Assembly (NCBI RefSeq): GCF_910592395.1
Contig: NC_088321.1
Span: 4,528,001-4,588,000, forward strand
Origin: Lineus longissimus
Lineage: Eukaryota; Nemertea; Pilidiophora; Heteronemertea; Lineidae
Reading direction: 5' to 3'
Length of the DNA: 60,000 nucleotides
Shown: positions 29,879 to 40,475 of the stretch, piece after piece
Layout of the letters: each line of letters opens with the position of its first letter
Position numbering within the stretch: position 1 is the first letter of the stretch
Made by a program: the position numbers and the translations under genes
Notes under the pieces: model-generated
The model's database searches: none
What the model saw: the letters and a program-made list of their open reading frames with translations, nothing else
Told to the model about the DNA's origin: nothing

Positions 29879-30633
29879 ACCGTCATTTTGTTGTGCTTGA
29901 GGTCAATTAACAGGATTTCGAATGAGCAGAGTGAATTCTGACTGTGCTAAGAGTAAAAAGTTGGCCAAAGAACAGTTGGGATGATGCGTCTAATGTATTA
30001 CGTCTAAAAAGGCAACTGTCACATACCCACAGTATTTATGTATAATTATCTCATGAATAAAACCATGAATCTCTTGATGCTTTCGATTTGACTTGTTGAC
30101 TTTTTATTTTGAAGAAGATGTTCTTGGTGCAATCATCAATTCTGGTTTAATTCAGTAGGTTTGACTGTATGATCCCGCACAGTGCAGTGCAATGCACGCA
30201 GCACGCCGCCACAACACACACACACACACACGACCACGTGCACGAGTGACGAAGACGCTGTCCGACGCTGCCCGGCCACGCGACATCGTTGGACAGCCTG
30301 CGGTTTACCTACCTAACCTAGGGGACCGCTAAAAAAGCGACGAAGTTAACTTTGCTGGTAAATACTACAAAAGTAAAATCAGTAGCCTGTGCCTCCCTCT
30401 TTGCACTTCCACAATTGCTGATTTCTTTCGAGAAAAAACTTAATTACCCAGTCGAAATCGAATGTCGAATGCAAAATGGCGAATTGTTAATGACAGCCTA
30501 CTAAATTGCGACAGTAACCGACAACATGGCTCTCGATTCAAATCACTATCTAAACTATCAATAAATGCCACAAAATGTATACAATTTATTAAAATCCAGT
30601 TTGTAGATTATTAAAAAATTAATAAGGATTACA
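29879..30633. other. spacer with a short CA repeat
   Basis: No gene is seen. A short CA microsatellite lies at about 30214-30229 in a locally GC-rich stretch. The second Polinton begins at its end. Confidence 0.5.
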
Positions 30634-30763
30634 GAATGTAGATAATGAGGTGATAGGAATAATAGGTATTTTGAAGCCATTTTGACCAAAGCCCTTACAG
30701 GCCTTTTTGTCTCAAATTAGCTTAGAAACCCCTAAGAACCAGCCACCTCATTATCTACATTCT
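30634..30763. repeat. terminal palindrome of the second Polinton
   Basis: AGAATGTAGATAATGAGGTG (30634-30653) pairs at 20 of 20 positions with CACCTCATTATCTACATTCT (30744-30763). The interior is homologous to the palindrome at 21666-21808 but has lost part of one inner arm. The outer arms differ from those of the first copy in both halves in a matching way. Confidence 0.82.
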
Positions 30764-30861
30764 TAGGGAATACTACAGCTCAATGGGTTATTTCCTTAAA
30801 ATAAATGGCCTTTTTACTGTCTTCGTTATCCAAAATTCAAGGAAAAATTCAAGTAAATTAA

Positions 30862-31869
30862 ATGTATTATCCAATAGCAAATCAACATAAAAGTAAATTC
30901 ACCTATGACTTCTTTAATTTAGAAGTAACTGTTAACAGTAACAATTTCTTCAGACTACAAGAAACTAAGATAACACCTGGGTTTTTGAGCCTGAAAAATA
31001 AGAAAGACTGTCTGCGACTGGAAAAGAATCCATTATCGTTTTACCAGAACCAATTTAACATGGCTGTTTGGTTTGCTACTACCGGTTGTGGTATTTCAAT
31101 AGATGATCACTTGAATCACAGTGACCCATTGATAAGGTCAATTTACAGATTTCATGTTTACTATCAAATATTGAAGATCATGAAGAATCTAGAGATACCA
31201 ATTCCAGGTGAAAGTGATTTCAATGAGACAAACAATAACATTAACCGTAGGAAACTAGGAGGGTTATTGAGTGAATTTGGTTTAAAAGACGAATATGATT
31301 TCTCAGTGTTTGAAAGTAATGAGGGGTGGACTTCCTGGAGTGTACCGGATTACAACCCAAACATAACTGATCCCGGATATTACATCAATGATTCTAAAAT
31401 CAATTTCTTCCTCATGCAAGTTCATGAAAATAGAATGCCACCAATGTTTAAATCTGATTGGGATGCTGGAATGGCTAATTTCAAATATCCAGATACCTTC
31501 ATTAAGTATCATGTGAAACAACACAAGAATGTATTTGATGTAATTACACAAAATGAATGTCAAACCTATCAACAATTCATGATATTTAAATCAAATGGTT
31601 TCTCTAATCCTGGAATAGAGAGGTTGAATGACACAATAAGAACATATGTTTACTGTATTCTGGGTGCTCAGGCGTTGACCAGAACACCAATAATTGGAGT
31701 ACCGGGTACAGAATTGGATGCTCAGAAGGAATTTAACAAACTATTAAAGGACTCGATTAATCAACATCCTGATATTCCCACTTCAATTCAAAGATACCAA
31801 AAAGCAGTGAGTGACACTCATACAAGACTAGATTATGTAATAGCACCTGGATTGTATGTCATAGGGTAA
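30862..31869 (+). CDS. conserved Polinton structural candidate, second copy
   Basis: It encodes 335 residues almost identical to the 361-residue protein at 20540-21625. The original start is still visible at 30805 (ATAAATGGCC, MAFLLSSLSK), but that frame diverges after about ten codons and reaches a TAA at 30859. A new ATG directly after it lies in AATTAAATG, the favoured start context, and restores the conserved frame. The first about 25 residues of the other copy are therefore replaced. The rest has no lesion. Confidence 0.65.
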   Translation: MYYPIANQHKSKFTYDFFNLEVTVNSNNFFRLQETKITPGFLSLKNKKDCLRLEKNPLSFYQNQFNMAVWFATTGCGISIDDHLNHSDPLIRSIYRFHVYYQILKIMKNLEIPIPGESDFNETNNNINRRKLGGLLSEFGLKDEYDFSVFESNEGWTSWSVPDYNPNITDPGYYINDSKINFFLMQVHENRMPPMFKSDWDAGMANFKYPDTFIKYHVKQHKNVFDVITQNECQTYQQFMIFKSNGFSNPGIERLNDTIRTYVYCILGAQALTRTPIIGVPGTELDAQKEFNKLLKDSINQHPDIPTSIQRYQKAVSDTHTRLDYVIAPGLYVIG

Positions 31870-31872
31870 AAT

Positions 31873-32220
31873 ATGGTACTCGTTATTGGTAAGCTGGATA
31901 ACTACAATAATAACATTTTAATAGCACCAAAAAATGCTAAACCTGGTAAGAATGACATTAACCACAAAAAGACCTTACCACCACCACTGATGGAAGGAAA
32001 TAGTTCTAAGAAAATAAGAGTTAAGAGTAGTGTTGATACTGTCAAGACCAGTCATACACCAAAGAGTAATGTTGATTCACCAAAAACAACTGAAACATCA
32101 AATAATACTCCTACTACTAAACGGGACACCAAAGTTGAGAGGGAGGATGATACTCATGAAACAATTAAATTCATGCTTTACTCAGTTGTTGGTACATTGA
32201 TTGTTTTTATGGTTAGATAA
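31873..32220 (+). CDS. basic low-complexity protein with C-terminal membrane helix
   Basis: The 115-residue protein starts MVLVIGKLDNYNNNILI, shared with the 24-residue frame at 20462-20536. It continues with a K-, S-, T-rich region and ends in a membrane helix (IKFMLYSVVGTLIVFMV). It follows the structural candidate by three bases. The function is unknown; a tail-anchored virion or membrane protein is plausible. Confidence 0.5.
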   Translation: MVLVIGKLDNYNNNILIAPKNAKPGKNDINHKKTLPPPLMEGNSSKKIRVKSSVDTVKTSHTPKSNVDSPKTTETSNNTPTTKRDTKVEREDDTHETIKFMLYSVVGTLIVFMVR

Positions 32221-32227
32221 ATAAGTA

Positions 32228-32371
32228 ATGATGGCTGAAGGAGGTGAAGATTATGAAATGGATGATTACGATACTTATTACAATCCTGATGATGATGATC
32301 TTCCTGATTGGAGAAATAATAGAAATTTTGTAGATGTAGTTTTCAAGCGTCTGCTATTAGTATTATTATGA
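32228..32371 (+). CDS. short acidic frame at the broken edge of the second Polinton
   Basis: A 47-residue frame beginning MMAEGGEDYEMDD, with a run of acidic residues and a short hydrophobic end. It follows the previous gene by seven bases. It may be the start of a longer gene cut where the Polinton sequence ends. The family is not recognised. Confidence 0.35.
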   Translation: MMAEGGEDYEMDDYDTYYNPDDDDLPDWRNNRNFVDVVFKRLLLVLL

Positions 32372-34008
32372 TGGTCAAGGTCATATAATAATCGAGGGCC
32401 CTTATTGGTTGGGTTTTTTTGACTTCGCGACGCTCGGAGTTGGATCATTGCAACACACAGAAAAGTCTTGGAAGAGAGAGGATCGCCTTTTTTTCGGGAT
32501 TCGAAAACGCCCTAAATTCGAGAACGTCATGCCAGGAGTATAGAAGAACGAAGCCTGCTGTTTCCACAGACGGACGACCTAGAGAAGGAAGGAGTGAGCA
32601 GCTTGTATCCATCGAAAAAATGAACTTTTGAATCCAGTCAAAACATTCAAAGTTTGAAGGCGTGGCTGCCATTTTTGAAAACTCCGTCTTATCGTAAACA
32701 TTTGAAAAATAGCTAAATAAGATCATAATTACTTGGCAGGGGATCCCTTTATAACCTTAAAAACCTCTCTTCCGAACTTTGACCAATTTTAACTGAATTT
32801 TATATGTTGACGTCCATGTTTTAAGGACTTTAGTTAGACAATCATGTTGACTTGTTTAGTCTTTTAACATATTATTACATGGCGGATGTACACTGTATAG
32901 TGCACCGTCTTCAGTTACATACTGTTTTTGTCGGAATTAGCCGACAGCACAGTATTTAGTGCATTTCACACTGTGCATTTACTGCACCTGTGTCTCACAA
33001 CTGGTTGACCAATCTCACCGAGACAAAGGGTGTCGCCACTTGGGAGCTGTTATCGTTGAGCTGCCCAGCTGTAGGGGGATTGCGTTTCGTCTAGAATTGC
33101 CATGCATTTACAGATGTTTAGATAGATGTCGCCATTATAGATTATACCTGTTGCAGTCTGGTCGTTTAGCCGGACGCCGTTCGTACCCCGTTATTGCCAT
33201 AGTGATGTCAAGTCGTTGAGCCAGATGTCACTTGTAAATCCCCGTTAATACCGTCAAACTAACGTAGATGTCGCCTGCTGTGTATGTCGCCGCCGTAGAT
33301 GTCGCCTGCTGTTGGAGGTCGCTGCCATAGATGTTGCTGATCTGATGTGACGGGTGAGAAGCCAGACGTGGTCAGCCGAGTAAACGTTGTGAGTTCACTA
33401 TTATTCCAGTTTTGAACCTTTAGTTAGTTGGTCATACTGGTATATATATTTTAAGCATTTACTGCTGTAAACGCTTGTCAGTCAATAGTAAATATCAATA
33501 TAGTGCTAAATAGTTGAAAGCACTCTGAAGTCATTATATTTAAACGACCTATAAGGTCATACCAAACTAAGACTTTATAACATTGAACTGCCGCTTAGGA
33601 GGAGAACCGATGTCGACAACAGGATCATCGAGGACCGCCTGCTGAATCTTCATGCCAGGGATCCAGATTCCAGTTTTCAAGAATACGTTAGCCTGCTGGT
33701 AAGATATACCTATTTAGAGTAGATATAGATACATACAGTCCGCAATCGTCAATACACCTAGGCATATGCCAACAAACCTTGGAGCGCTCCAATGAATCTT
33801 GATAAGTCAATCCAAATAAAACTACCAACATTACGACGGGAGAGTTGAACGAAAGCAGATAAAACTCGGCTACAAACAAAAAACAAACCACCACACAAGT
33901 CAGCAAGAATACGAATGGCCCCGAAACAAGGTCACACGACACGATTACGACTTTTTCTCGTTATTCATCTCGCAATCGCGAGACCTCAGATAATTTGTAT
34001 GCTATACT
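32372..34008. other. intergenic stretch without recognised genes
   Basis: No convincing coding region is seen. Imperfect repeats of GTAGATGTCGCCTGCTG occur at about 33263 and 33295, with related words from 33120 on. They may belong to a degraded repeat. Confidence 0.4.
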
Positions 34009-34308
34009 TTAATTTTGCTTGAACAGTGAATCAAAGAACACCGAAGGCACATCATCCGCATTCAGCAATGGTTCAGCAAGGAAGCCCATATTTAATTTCA
34101 CCATGCTTTCCGAATAATCGTCAGGGTACTTGAAATGTTCACTACATACACGGGCTTGCTGATCCTTCGGATTTGGCCGAGAACATTTCGCAAGCCACAG
34201 CCACCGTACATGCTTTCTGCGTTTACCAGTTGGTAAGAGATGGAACCGTACTTTGCGAGGATTGTTTCCTTCTGAATTAGTACAGTGTTTTGCGATGCAG
34301 TAAGGCAT
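34009..34308 (-). CDS. THAP-domain protein, first exon or short gene
   Basis: The frame from MPYCIAKHC (34308) to 34009 encodes 99 residues with a THAP zinc-finger pattern: CIAKHC at the start, FHLLP, the WLWLAKC block, VCSEHF, and DVPSVFF in place of the usual AVPTIF. THAP domains are C2CH DNA-binding domains found in animal transcription factors and P-element transposases. The frame is open further upstream, but MPYC is the normal THAP start. It may be the first exon of a longer gene continuing below 34009, or a single-domain relic. Confidence 0.7.
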   Translation of the reverse strand: MPYCIAKHCTNSEGNNPRKVRFHLLPTGKRRKHVRWLWLAKCSRPNPKDQQARVCSEHFKYPDDYSESMVKLNMGFLAEPLLNADDVPSVFFDSLFKQN

Positions 34309-34390
34309 TTTAGTGGATGTGAAAATGACATGGAAATAAACACAACTAACATTACGACGCCATCTTGTTCCACAAGTGATACGCACAGGA

Positions 34391-34422
34391 GACGTCACTT
34401 CCGCTAAAATAAGTCATGTGAC
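34391..34422 (-). promoter_or_regulatory. promoter-like site cluster upstream of the THAP gene
   Basis: A CRE-like GACGTCAC (34391-34398) overlaps an ETS-type CACTTCCG, and an E-box-like GTCATGTGAC follows at 34413-34422. All lie about 80-115 bases upstream of the MPYC start. Such clusters are common in TATA-less housekeeping promoters. This is an inference from sequence words only. Confidence 0.4.
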
Positions 34423-34459
34423 TGGCCAGAATGGCTGCGCCCATCTGACCATGAAATTT

Positions 34460-34904
34460 GAGACAAGACCACTAAAGAATATTCATAGGTTGGAGGGTCG
34501 AGGCCTATCAATTAGACGAGTGCATGTTTTTAACTCTCAAGTACATATTTGAAGAGGTTTTGAAAAAATATGTGTTGTGGCAAGTCTACAGATATAAAGA
34601 AATTATTTGATGAAAAAATTAATTTCGAATTTTGCTAATTGGGTAATAGGAGGCGTGTTTTGAGTTTTTTCCGCCAGTTGGCTGAAAAGAGTGGAAATAT
34701 CAAAGTCTGTCTAATTTGTCGATTATCAAAAAATTACCATGGTCAATCACCAGTTTATTTGTCACCATTTACTTGCCCGACTGTCCGGAATAACATAATC
34801 TAAATTTCAGATTCACAACCGAATGCAGTATTTGATGCGTCGCGGTCAAACATTGACAATTTAACTGCTAAAAGGCTTAAAAAAATCAATTGTGGTCTTG
34901 TCTC
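34460..34904. mobile_element. MITE copy M1, 4-bp target duplication
   Basis: Ends GAGACAAGACCAC (34460) and GTGGTCTTGTCTC (to 34904) form 13-bp TIRs; ATTT flanks both sides. Length is 445 bp with no coding capacity. It is the clearest member of the family that fills much of 34.4-37.7 kb. Confidence 0.85.
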
Positions 34905-34908
34905 ATTT

Positions 34909-36412
34909 GAGACAAGACCACTAATGAATATTCATAGGTTGGAGGGTCGAGGCCTATCAATTAGACGAGTGCACGTTTTTAACTCTCAAGTACATATTTG
35001 GAGAGGTATTGAAAAAATATTTGCTGTGGCAAGTTGTGATGAATCCCATGTTTCTTTATTTGAAAGCACTTGAGTTTGTTGTGAGCCAATAACATAAGAA
35101 GTGTGGTAATCATTTTAATATGTCCTAAGTCATTCAAGTTCATTATTAGATAGTGTTGTGTAACATGGACTCAAGTAGAAAGACTGGACAATTGGAGAGT
35201 TGTGGAAATGCTTGACAATTGGAGATTGGACAATGACTTTGCAATGACTAGACAACTGGAGGGTTTGGTAATTGAGGCAAAGGCTTAGGCTTATTGTGAG
35301 GCATGGTTGAAGTGTAGACTGTATTTGGCAGTACTGAGAGAGACTCCAAGGAAGGTAGTTGAGTTGTGCTTCCTTGTCAAATAACCTGGAGCTCCAGAAT
35401 CCCTTTTCGGGGGATACTTCGTTGAAATCCGGACTTTACAGTCGGAAGACATGATCGAGTGATCATCCTGGCGTTGGTGCCGCAATTCGTTGAACGTATG
35501 GAGTCGCTGCAGCTGTACTCGGGTTACACGCGTGTTGGAATCGGAACGTCTACATTCCGTATTCCACTTGGAACGGATGAATCCGTACTCATAAATTGCC
35601 TCCCAATTTACCCTCCGTGTTGCCATACCTGGGCCCTTATTTGGATTCGGACGTTATTCATGGATTCCTTTTGAACTGGACATTTTATTTCCTCAGTTGC
35701 CGTGAACACTGAACAGTGAACCCTACTTCCCATGTGGCATGATATACACCTGAACTGAACATCTGAAATCTCACATGCTAATCTTTCCTTAGTTTCAGCA
35801 GCTGTGAATATTGTAAATAATTTTTGTCTTATAATAAATATTTGTGTTTCATTTAGGAGTTAGCTGTTTTAACAGAGAGGTGTCCAGTGTCGAGCAGCCG
35901 CTCTGTCACACAAGTCTACAGATACAAAGAAATTATTTGATCAAAAAATTAATTTCGAATTTTGCTAATTGGGTAATAGGGGGCGTGTTTTGAGTTTTTT
36001 CTGCCAGTTGGCTGAAAATATCAAAGTCTGTCTCATTTGTCGATTATCAAAAAATTTCCGTGGTCAACTACCAGTATACGAGTATGTTTTTAACTGTCAA
36101 GTGCATATTTGGAGAGGTATTGAAACGATATTTGGTGAAGTCTGCAGATATAAAGAAATCATTTGTTGAAAAAATTAATTTTGAATTTTGCTAACTTGGC
36201 AATAGAGGGCGAGTTTTGAGATTTTTCTGCCAGTTCGCTGAAAAGAGTTGAAATATCAACGTCTGTCTAATGTGTCGATTATCAAAAAATTTCCGTGGTC
36301 AACTACCAGTTTATTTTTCACCATTTACTTGCCCGACTGTCCGGAATATCATATCAAAATTTCAGATTCACAACCTCACGCAGTATTAGATGCCTCCCGG
36401 TCAAACATTCTT
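34909..36412. mobile_element. MITE copies M2/M3, chimeric and split by a solo LTR
   Basis: M2 starts at 34909, directly after the target duplication of M1. It is interrupted at 35034 by the solo LTR and resumes at 35911. At about 36068 it jumps into an internal part of a second copy (M3), which runs to about 36412 and lacks its end. The join suggests recombination between tandem copies. Confidence 0.75.
35035..35910. mobile_element. solo LTR, 876 bp, with 5-bp target duplication
   Basis: It starts TGTGATGAATCC, ends GCTCTGTCACA (TGTGA...TCACA ends), and is flanked by CAAGT at 35030-35034 and 35911-35915. An AATAAA-type signal lies near 35835. No internal retroelement genes are present, so it was left by LTR-LTR recombination. 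It sits inside MITE M2. Confidence 0.85.
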
Positions 36413-36599
36413 GTAAAAATGAAACCGAACTTAGACCGGGGCTAGGTTGGCTCATATAGGGGTCAAATTAAGTTTTTTTCTCATTATTTTAGCTTGTTTT
36501 GACCTTAAATCATCAGCACTACAATATTCCAAATGAATTAGAGTGATTTGAGCACATTCAAATTTTTCACTAAATTGACCCAAAATGCAGTGTAAACGG

Positions 36600-37228
36600 A
36601 GACAAGACCACCATTGATGTTTTAAGCCTTTTAGCAGTTAAATTGTCAATGTTTGACCGCGACGCATCAAATACTGCGTGGGGTTGTGAATCTGAAATTT
36701 TGATGTCATATTCCAGACAGTCGTTCAGGTAAATGGTGTAACATAAACTGGTAGTTGACAACGGTATTTTGTTGATAATCGACAAATTGAACAGACGTTG
36801 ATATTTCAACTCTTTTCAGCAAACTGGCAGAAAAATCTCAAAACTCGCCCTCTATTGCCAAGTTAGCAATATGCAAAATTAATTTTTCAACAAATAATTT
36901 CTTTATATCTGCAGACTTCACCAAATAGTGAAAAGTAAGCTGGTAGTTGACCACCAAATTTTTTTGATAATCGACAAATTGGACAGACGTTGATAATTCC
37001 ACTCTATTTAGCCAACTGGTAGAAAAATCTCAAAACACGCCCCCTATTGCAAAGTTAGCAAAATTCAAAATTAACTTTTTCACCAAATGATTTCTTTTTA
37101 ACTGTAGACTTGCCACACCAAATATCATTTTAATACCTCTCTAAATAAGCACTTGACGGTTAAAAACATACTCGCGTCTAATTGATAGGTCTGCAACCTC
37201 CAATCTACGAATATTCAATGGTGGTCTT
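36600..37228. mobile_element. MITE copy M4, inverted and internally duplicated
   Basis: It begins GAGACAAGACCACC at 36600 and shows the family sequence in reverse orientation. At about 36930 the same inner block starts again (GGTAGTTGACCACC), so two partial copies are fused. It ends near GGTGGTCTT at 37228. Confidence 0.7.
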
Positions 37229-37233
37229 AAATG

Positions 37234-37672
37234 GAGACAGGACCACCCTTGATTTTTAAAGCCTTTTAGGAGTTAAATTGTCAATGTTTGACCGCGACGC
37301 ATCAAATACTGCGTGGGGTTGTGAATCTGAAATTTTGATGTCATATTCCAGACAGTCGGGCAAGTAAATGGTGAAAAATAAACTGGTAGTTGACAACGGA
37401 ATTTGTTTGATAATCGACAAATTGGACAGACGTTGATATTTCAACTCTTTTCAGCAAACTGGCAGAAAAATCTCAAAACTCGCCCTCTATTGCCAAGTTA
37501 GCAAAATTCAAAATTAATTTTTCAACAAATAATTTCTTTATATCTGCAGACTTCACCAAATATCATTTCAATACCTCTCCAAATATGCACTTGACAGTTA
37601 AAAACATACTCGCGTCTAATTGATAGGTCTGCATCCTCCAAACCTATGAATATTCAATGGTGGTCTTGTCTC
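37234..37672. mobile_element. MITE copy M5
   Basis: A 439-bp family member in reverse orientation with ends GAGACAGGACCAC and GTGGTCTTGTCTC. It follows M4 by five bases. The flanking four bases (AATG and AATT) do not match exactly. Confidence 0.75.
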
Positions 37673-37765
37673 AATTTGGAATTTTCGGCAATCTTGGTAA
37701 TTGCTTCCCCGAGAGCTGAGTAGCATTCCTGAAAATACAGATCTCTACCAATGTTGTACACTCAC

Positions 37766-38055
37766 CAAACGCTTCCTTATGCTGTTCTTTTCATCCAATA
37801 TCTTGGCAACCATATCGGACTGTCTTTTTAGCTCCTCTTGAAGTCCTTTTAGCTTGATACGGTTTTGTTCTATATCATCGTCTATTTGGGTTTGCTGCCC
37901 TTTTCGACCATCTTTACGCGCTCGAAGGCGAATAGAGAGCGTATAAGCTTCGTCACGCCTCTTCTCAATGTCGGTTTTCCTCGATTCTTCGCCATAAAGT
38001 TGCTTTTCGAAATGCTTTAACCTGGTTTCATCGTTGGGTATTTTTTCTTCACGGA
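37766..38055 (-). CDS. internal coiled-coil exon of an unidentified host gene
   Basis: On the minus strand, acceptor TATTATTTCAG precedes 38055 and donor GTGAGTGT follows 37766. The 290-nt interval is open in one frame. It encodes about 96 residues rich in K, E, R, Q, such as NRIKLKGLQEELKRQ, typical of a coiled coil. It begins with two bases completing a split codon and ends in phase 0. No start or stop lies inside, so it is an internal exon. Its partners are not identified; the THAP frame downstream has its own start and is probably separate. Confidence 0.6.
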
Positions 38056-39437
38056 CTGAAATAATAGTATTCCTCTATGAATATTCAGTAAACGATTATG
38101 TGATATGGTTTTAGCCACATATGATCATGATTGGGCATTTTTCTAAAAACAGGGCTGAATTGACGCTGCATGGGGGGGGGGTCATTGTGGTGGCGTGCTG
38201 AATAAACCATATTTTGTTTCTGAAAACTTCTCATGTGTGCTATGTACTTTTATGGACACAAGAAAAAAAAACGAACATTTCACCCAAATTGTCAAGAAAC
38301 AGCATGACTCGGTATAAAATGTAAAACTCAGTAAGCTACGTCTACTAAATGCGCCAGCATTCAAATGGCTTTTTTTAAACACGCACAATTTTGTTACAAT
38401 ATGGTTACTGAGAAAAAATCATGTTCGGTTATAAAACGCAGACCTAGGAAAATCAAACTTGAAAGAAATCCAAAATTTAAGTCGTTCGTGCTGAAGAACC
38501 CAAAGTGTTGATAACAAATCATCCTAGTATATTGAAACTTGCGGCTCCCTGCGAGATCTAGTGATTTTTGGATGTTAGATCATCCCAGTTAACGTTGAAA
38601 ACGTACTGAGCTACAATCCAACCATGCGTTAGGAATTTGTGGATACGCACAATGACTTGAGACGAGGATAATGTCAAAATAATTACATCTTGTTAAGATA
38701 GGAAGTGAAATAACCTGATGCATTGTGGAAAAATCAACCGATAATTAATTACGCTGTAACTTCACATACTCAGCGGTAGAGTACAATTCGTCCGACAACT
38801 GATTTTGATTGGCCGCCAATATACGTATTCTTGTCAACCCTATCCGTGTTTTACTGGGCCCAGGTGAAGCTCCACATCCCCTAGCTTTCAACGTTTACCT
38901 AAACATAGGATTTCATGGTGAAAACCGTATTTCATCCACGCGCGGGCAATACCAAGAAGTCAAAGTAGGCATTTGTACTTGCAACGTAGTATCAAATTCT
39001 GCGGCGTATTCATCCCATTCGACCCCCATTCATGTTCTTACCTTCCCGCAATCTCCCCCGTCGGATTCTTCCAGGATCCACCTGAAAACAGATATTCGAT
39101 ATTTATAAATTGAAGAGTTCAGGCGCAAAAACCGACAAACGCCATTCCCACCGAAAATAAACCATGACTACCACATGAGAGTTGAAGGTGCTGCCATTAC
39201 GATAGTCAAAACCGTTTTCCCGCAAAAGCAGACACATCCCCCGTATAACGCGCAACAATTCTCTGTTTGTCGTCAAAAGCCGACAGGTCACATGCGCCGT
39301 TCTTCACAGAGACCGACAAATCCATTCAGCCAATCAGCGCGTCAGAATTCACGACGTAATCAAGATGGCAGCACCCATGAATTCTCTCAAATCGATGTAA
39401 AATTTCCTGTTTATTTCTCGAAAAATCAGCATAAATA
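38056..39437. other. non-coding stretch with a promoter-like end
   Basis: No gene is seen. A poly-G run lies at 38172-38180. Near the right edge a CCAAT word (about 39340) and a short upstream frame starting at 39364 (ATGGCAGCACCC, ending at 39399) precede the next gene's ATG. Confidence 0.4.
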
Positions 39438-40475
39438 ATGGAGAACTTTGATGATATTGATGAGCCAGTGATTCTTTCACCTACTGGGCGTAAGAAAAGA
39501 GTCAATCCAGGAAGTTCTGCTCGCGCAGTTACGAAAAGATTGCGAAATAGCGGCGGCGGAAAAATTCCATCGATTTCGTGTGTACAAATGTACACAATGC
39601 ACGTGGTTTCTGTATGGCGAGTTCGTTATCCGGTGAGGCCTTAAATGTGCACAAGATCAGCTCTATTCAACCCCTGACAAGGTAAAACAGGATGCTACCC
39701 TACTCTCCTACATGGACATTAAGAAATGTGCGAGGAGGCGACCAAAAGTAGCGGATGTAGCCAAGAGAATTGCAAGAGACATTAGTGTGAAGTATTGCAC
39801 TTTGGATGAAAACAAAAACCGTGTCCCAGTGTGTAAGGCTTCCTTCATGAGCATTTTTGGTGAGTAGCTGCACATTAGTAGTGACTAAATCTTGAATTTC
39901 TGCCAAGATGAAGCTCCAGACCCTTCCTTTAGGTGTCTTCCATGATTAGAATCAACAATACAATGCTGTTAGGCCTATATTGAAACGGTGATATGGGCTG
40001 TCATAACGTCGTGGATTTTGCTTCTGTTGAGGCGATGCGACAATACTTTACGACGTAGTAGCTTCCTGGAGTCTTTGCTATTTTAATTCTGATCTTTGTT
40101 GATGTTGTTTTTCATTCTATCATTTCAGGTATCAAGAAGGATCGACTGGCGAATATTGCCAAGTACTGGTTGGAAAACGGTGTTGCAAGGCCTGAAAACC
40201 GCGGAGGGGTGCGGAATGCGGAACGAAATCTTGCGAGAAAGACTGCCATCCACGATCACATCAAGATGTTCACGTGTCGTGCGAGCCATTATGCACGGCG
40301 TGGGGCTCCAGGGCGAAAGTATCTGCCAAGCGATCTCAGTGTCAAGGAGATGCACCAGCTTTTCACGGCCCAAAACCATGACCAGGTTTCATACGCATTG
40401 TACTACTGTATAGTGCTGCGCACTATACCAGTATTTATGGAACAATCTCTTCACGTTGATCATGAACTGCTGTAA
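39438..40475 (+). pseudogene. transposase-like gene, 5' exons
   Basis: The frame starts MENFDDIDEPVILSPTGRKK at 39438. After about 35 codons the family-like sequence continues in another frame (KFHRFRVYKCTQC) and meets a TGA near 39642, so the 5' part is damaged or contains an unseen intron. The next block (DKVKQDATLLSYMDIKK ... CKASFMSIF) ends at 39859 with donor G|GTGAGT. Acceptor CATTTCAG at 40128 opens a phase-1 exon with IKKDRLANIAKYWLENG and YLPSDLSVKEMHQLF. The gene belongs to a large uncharacterised invertebrate family with a transposase-like C-terminal domain. Confidence 0.5.

Larger units (their letters stand above)
30634..32371 (+). mobile_element. left tip of a second Polinton
   Basis: Sequence from the terminal palindrome through the 335-residue gene matches the first Polinton (reverse complement of 20480-21808) closely. 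After the first 17 codons of the next gene the two copies diverge completely. The fragment ends soon after 32371, where an acidic frame stops and Polinton features cease. Confidence 0.82.

Noticed and set aside
34909-37672. Short frames such as those translating to MKYQRLSNLSII
   Set aside because: They recur because they are parts of the same non-coding MITE family in different copies.
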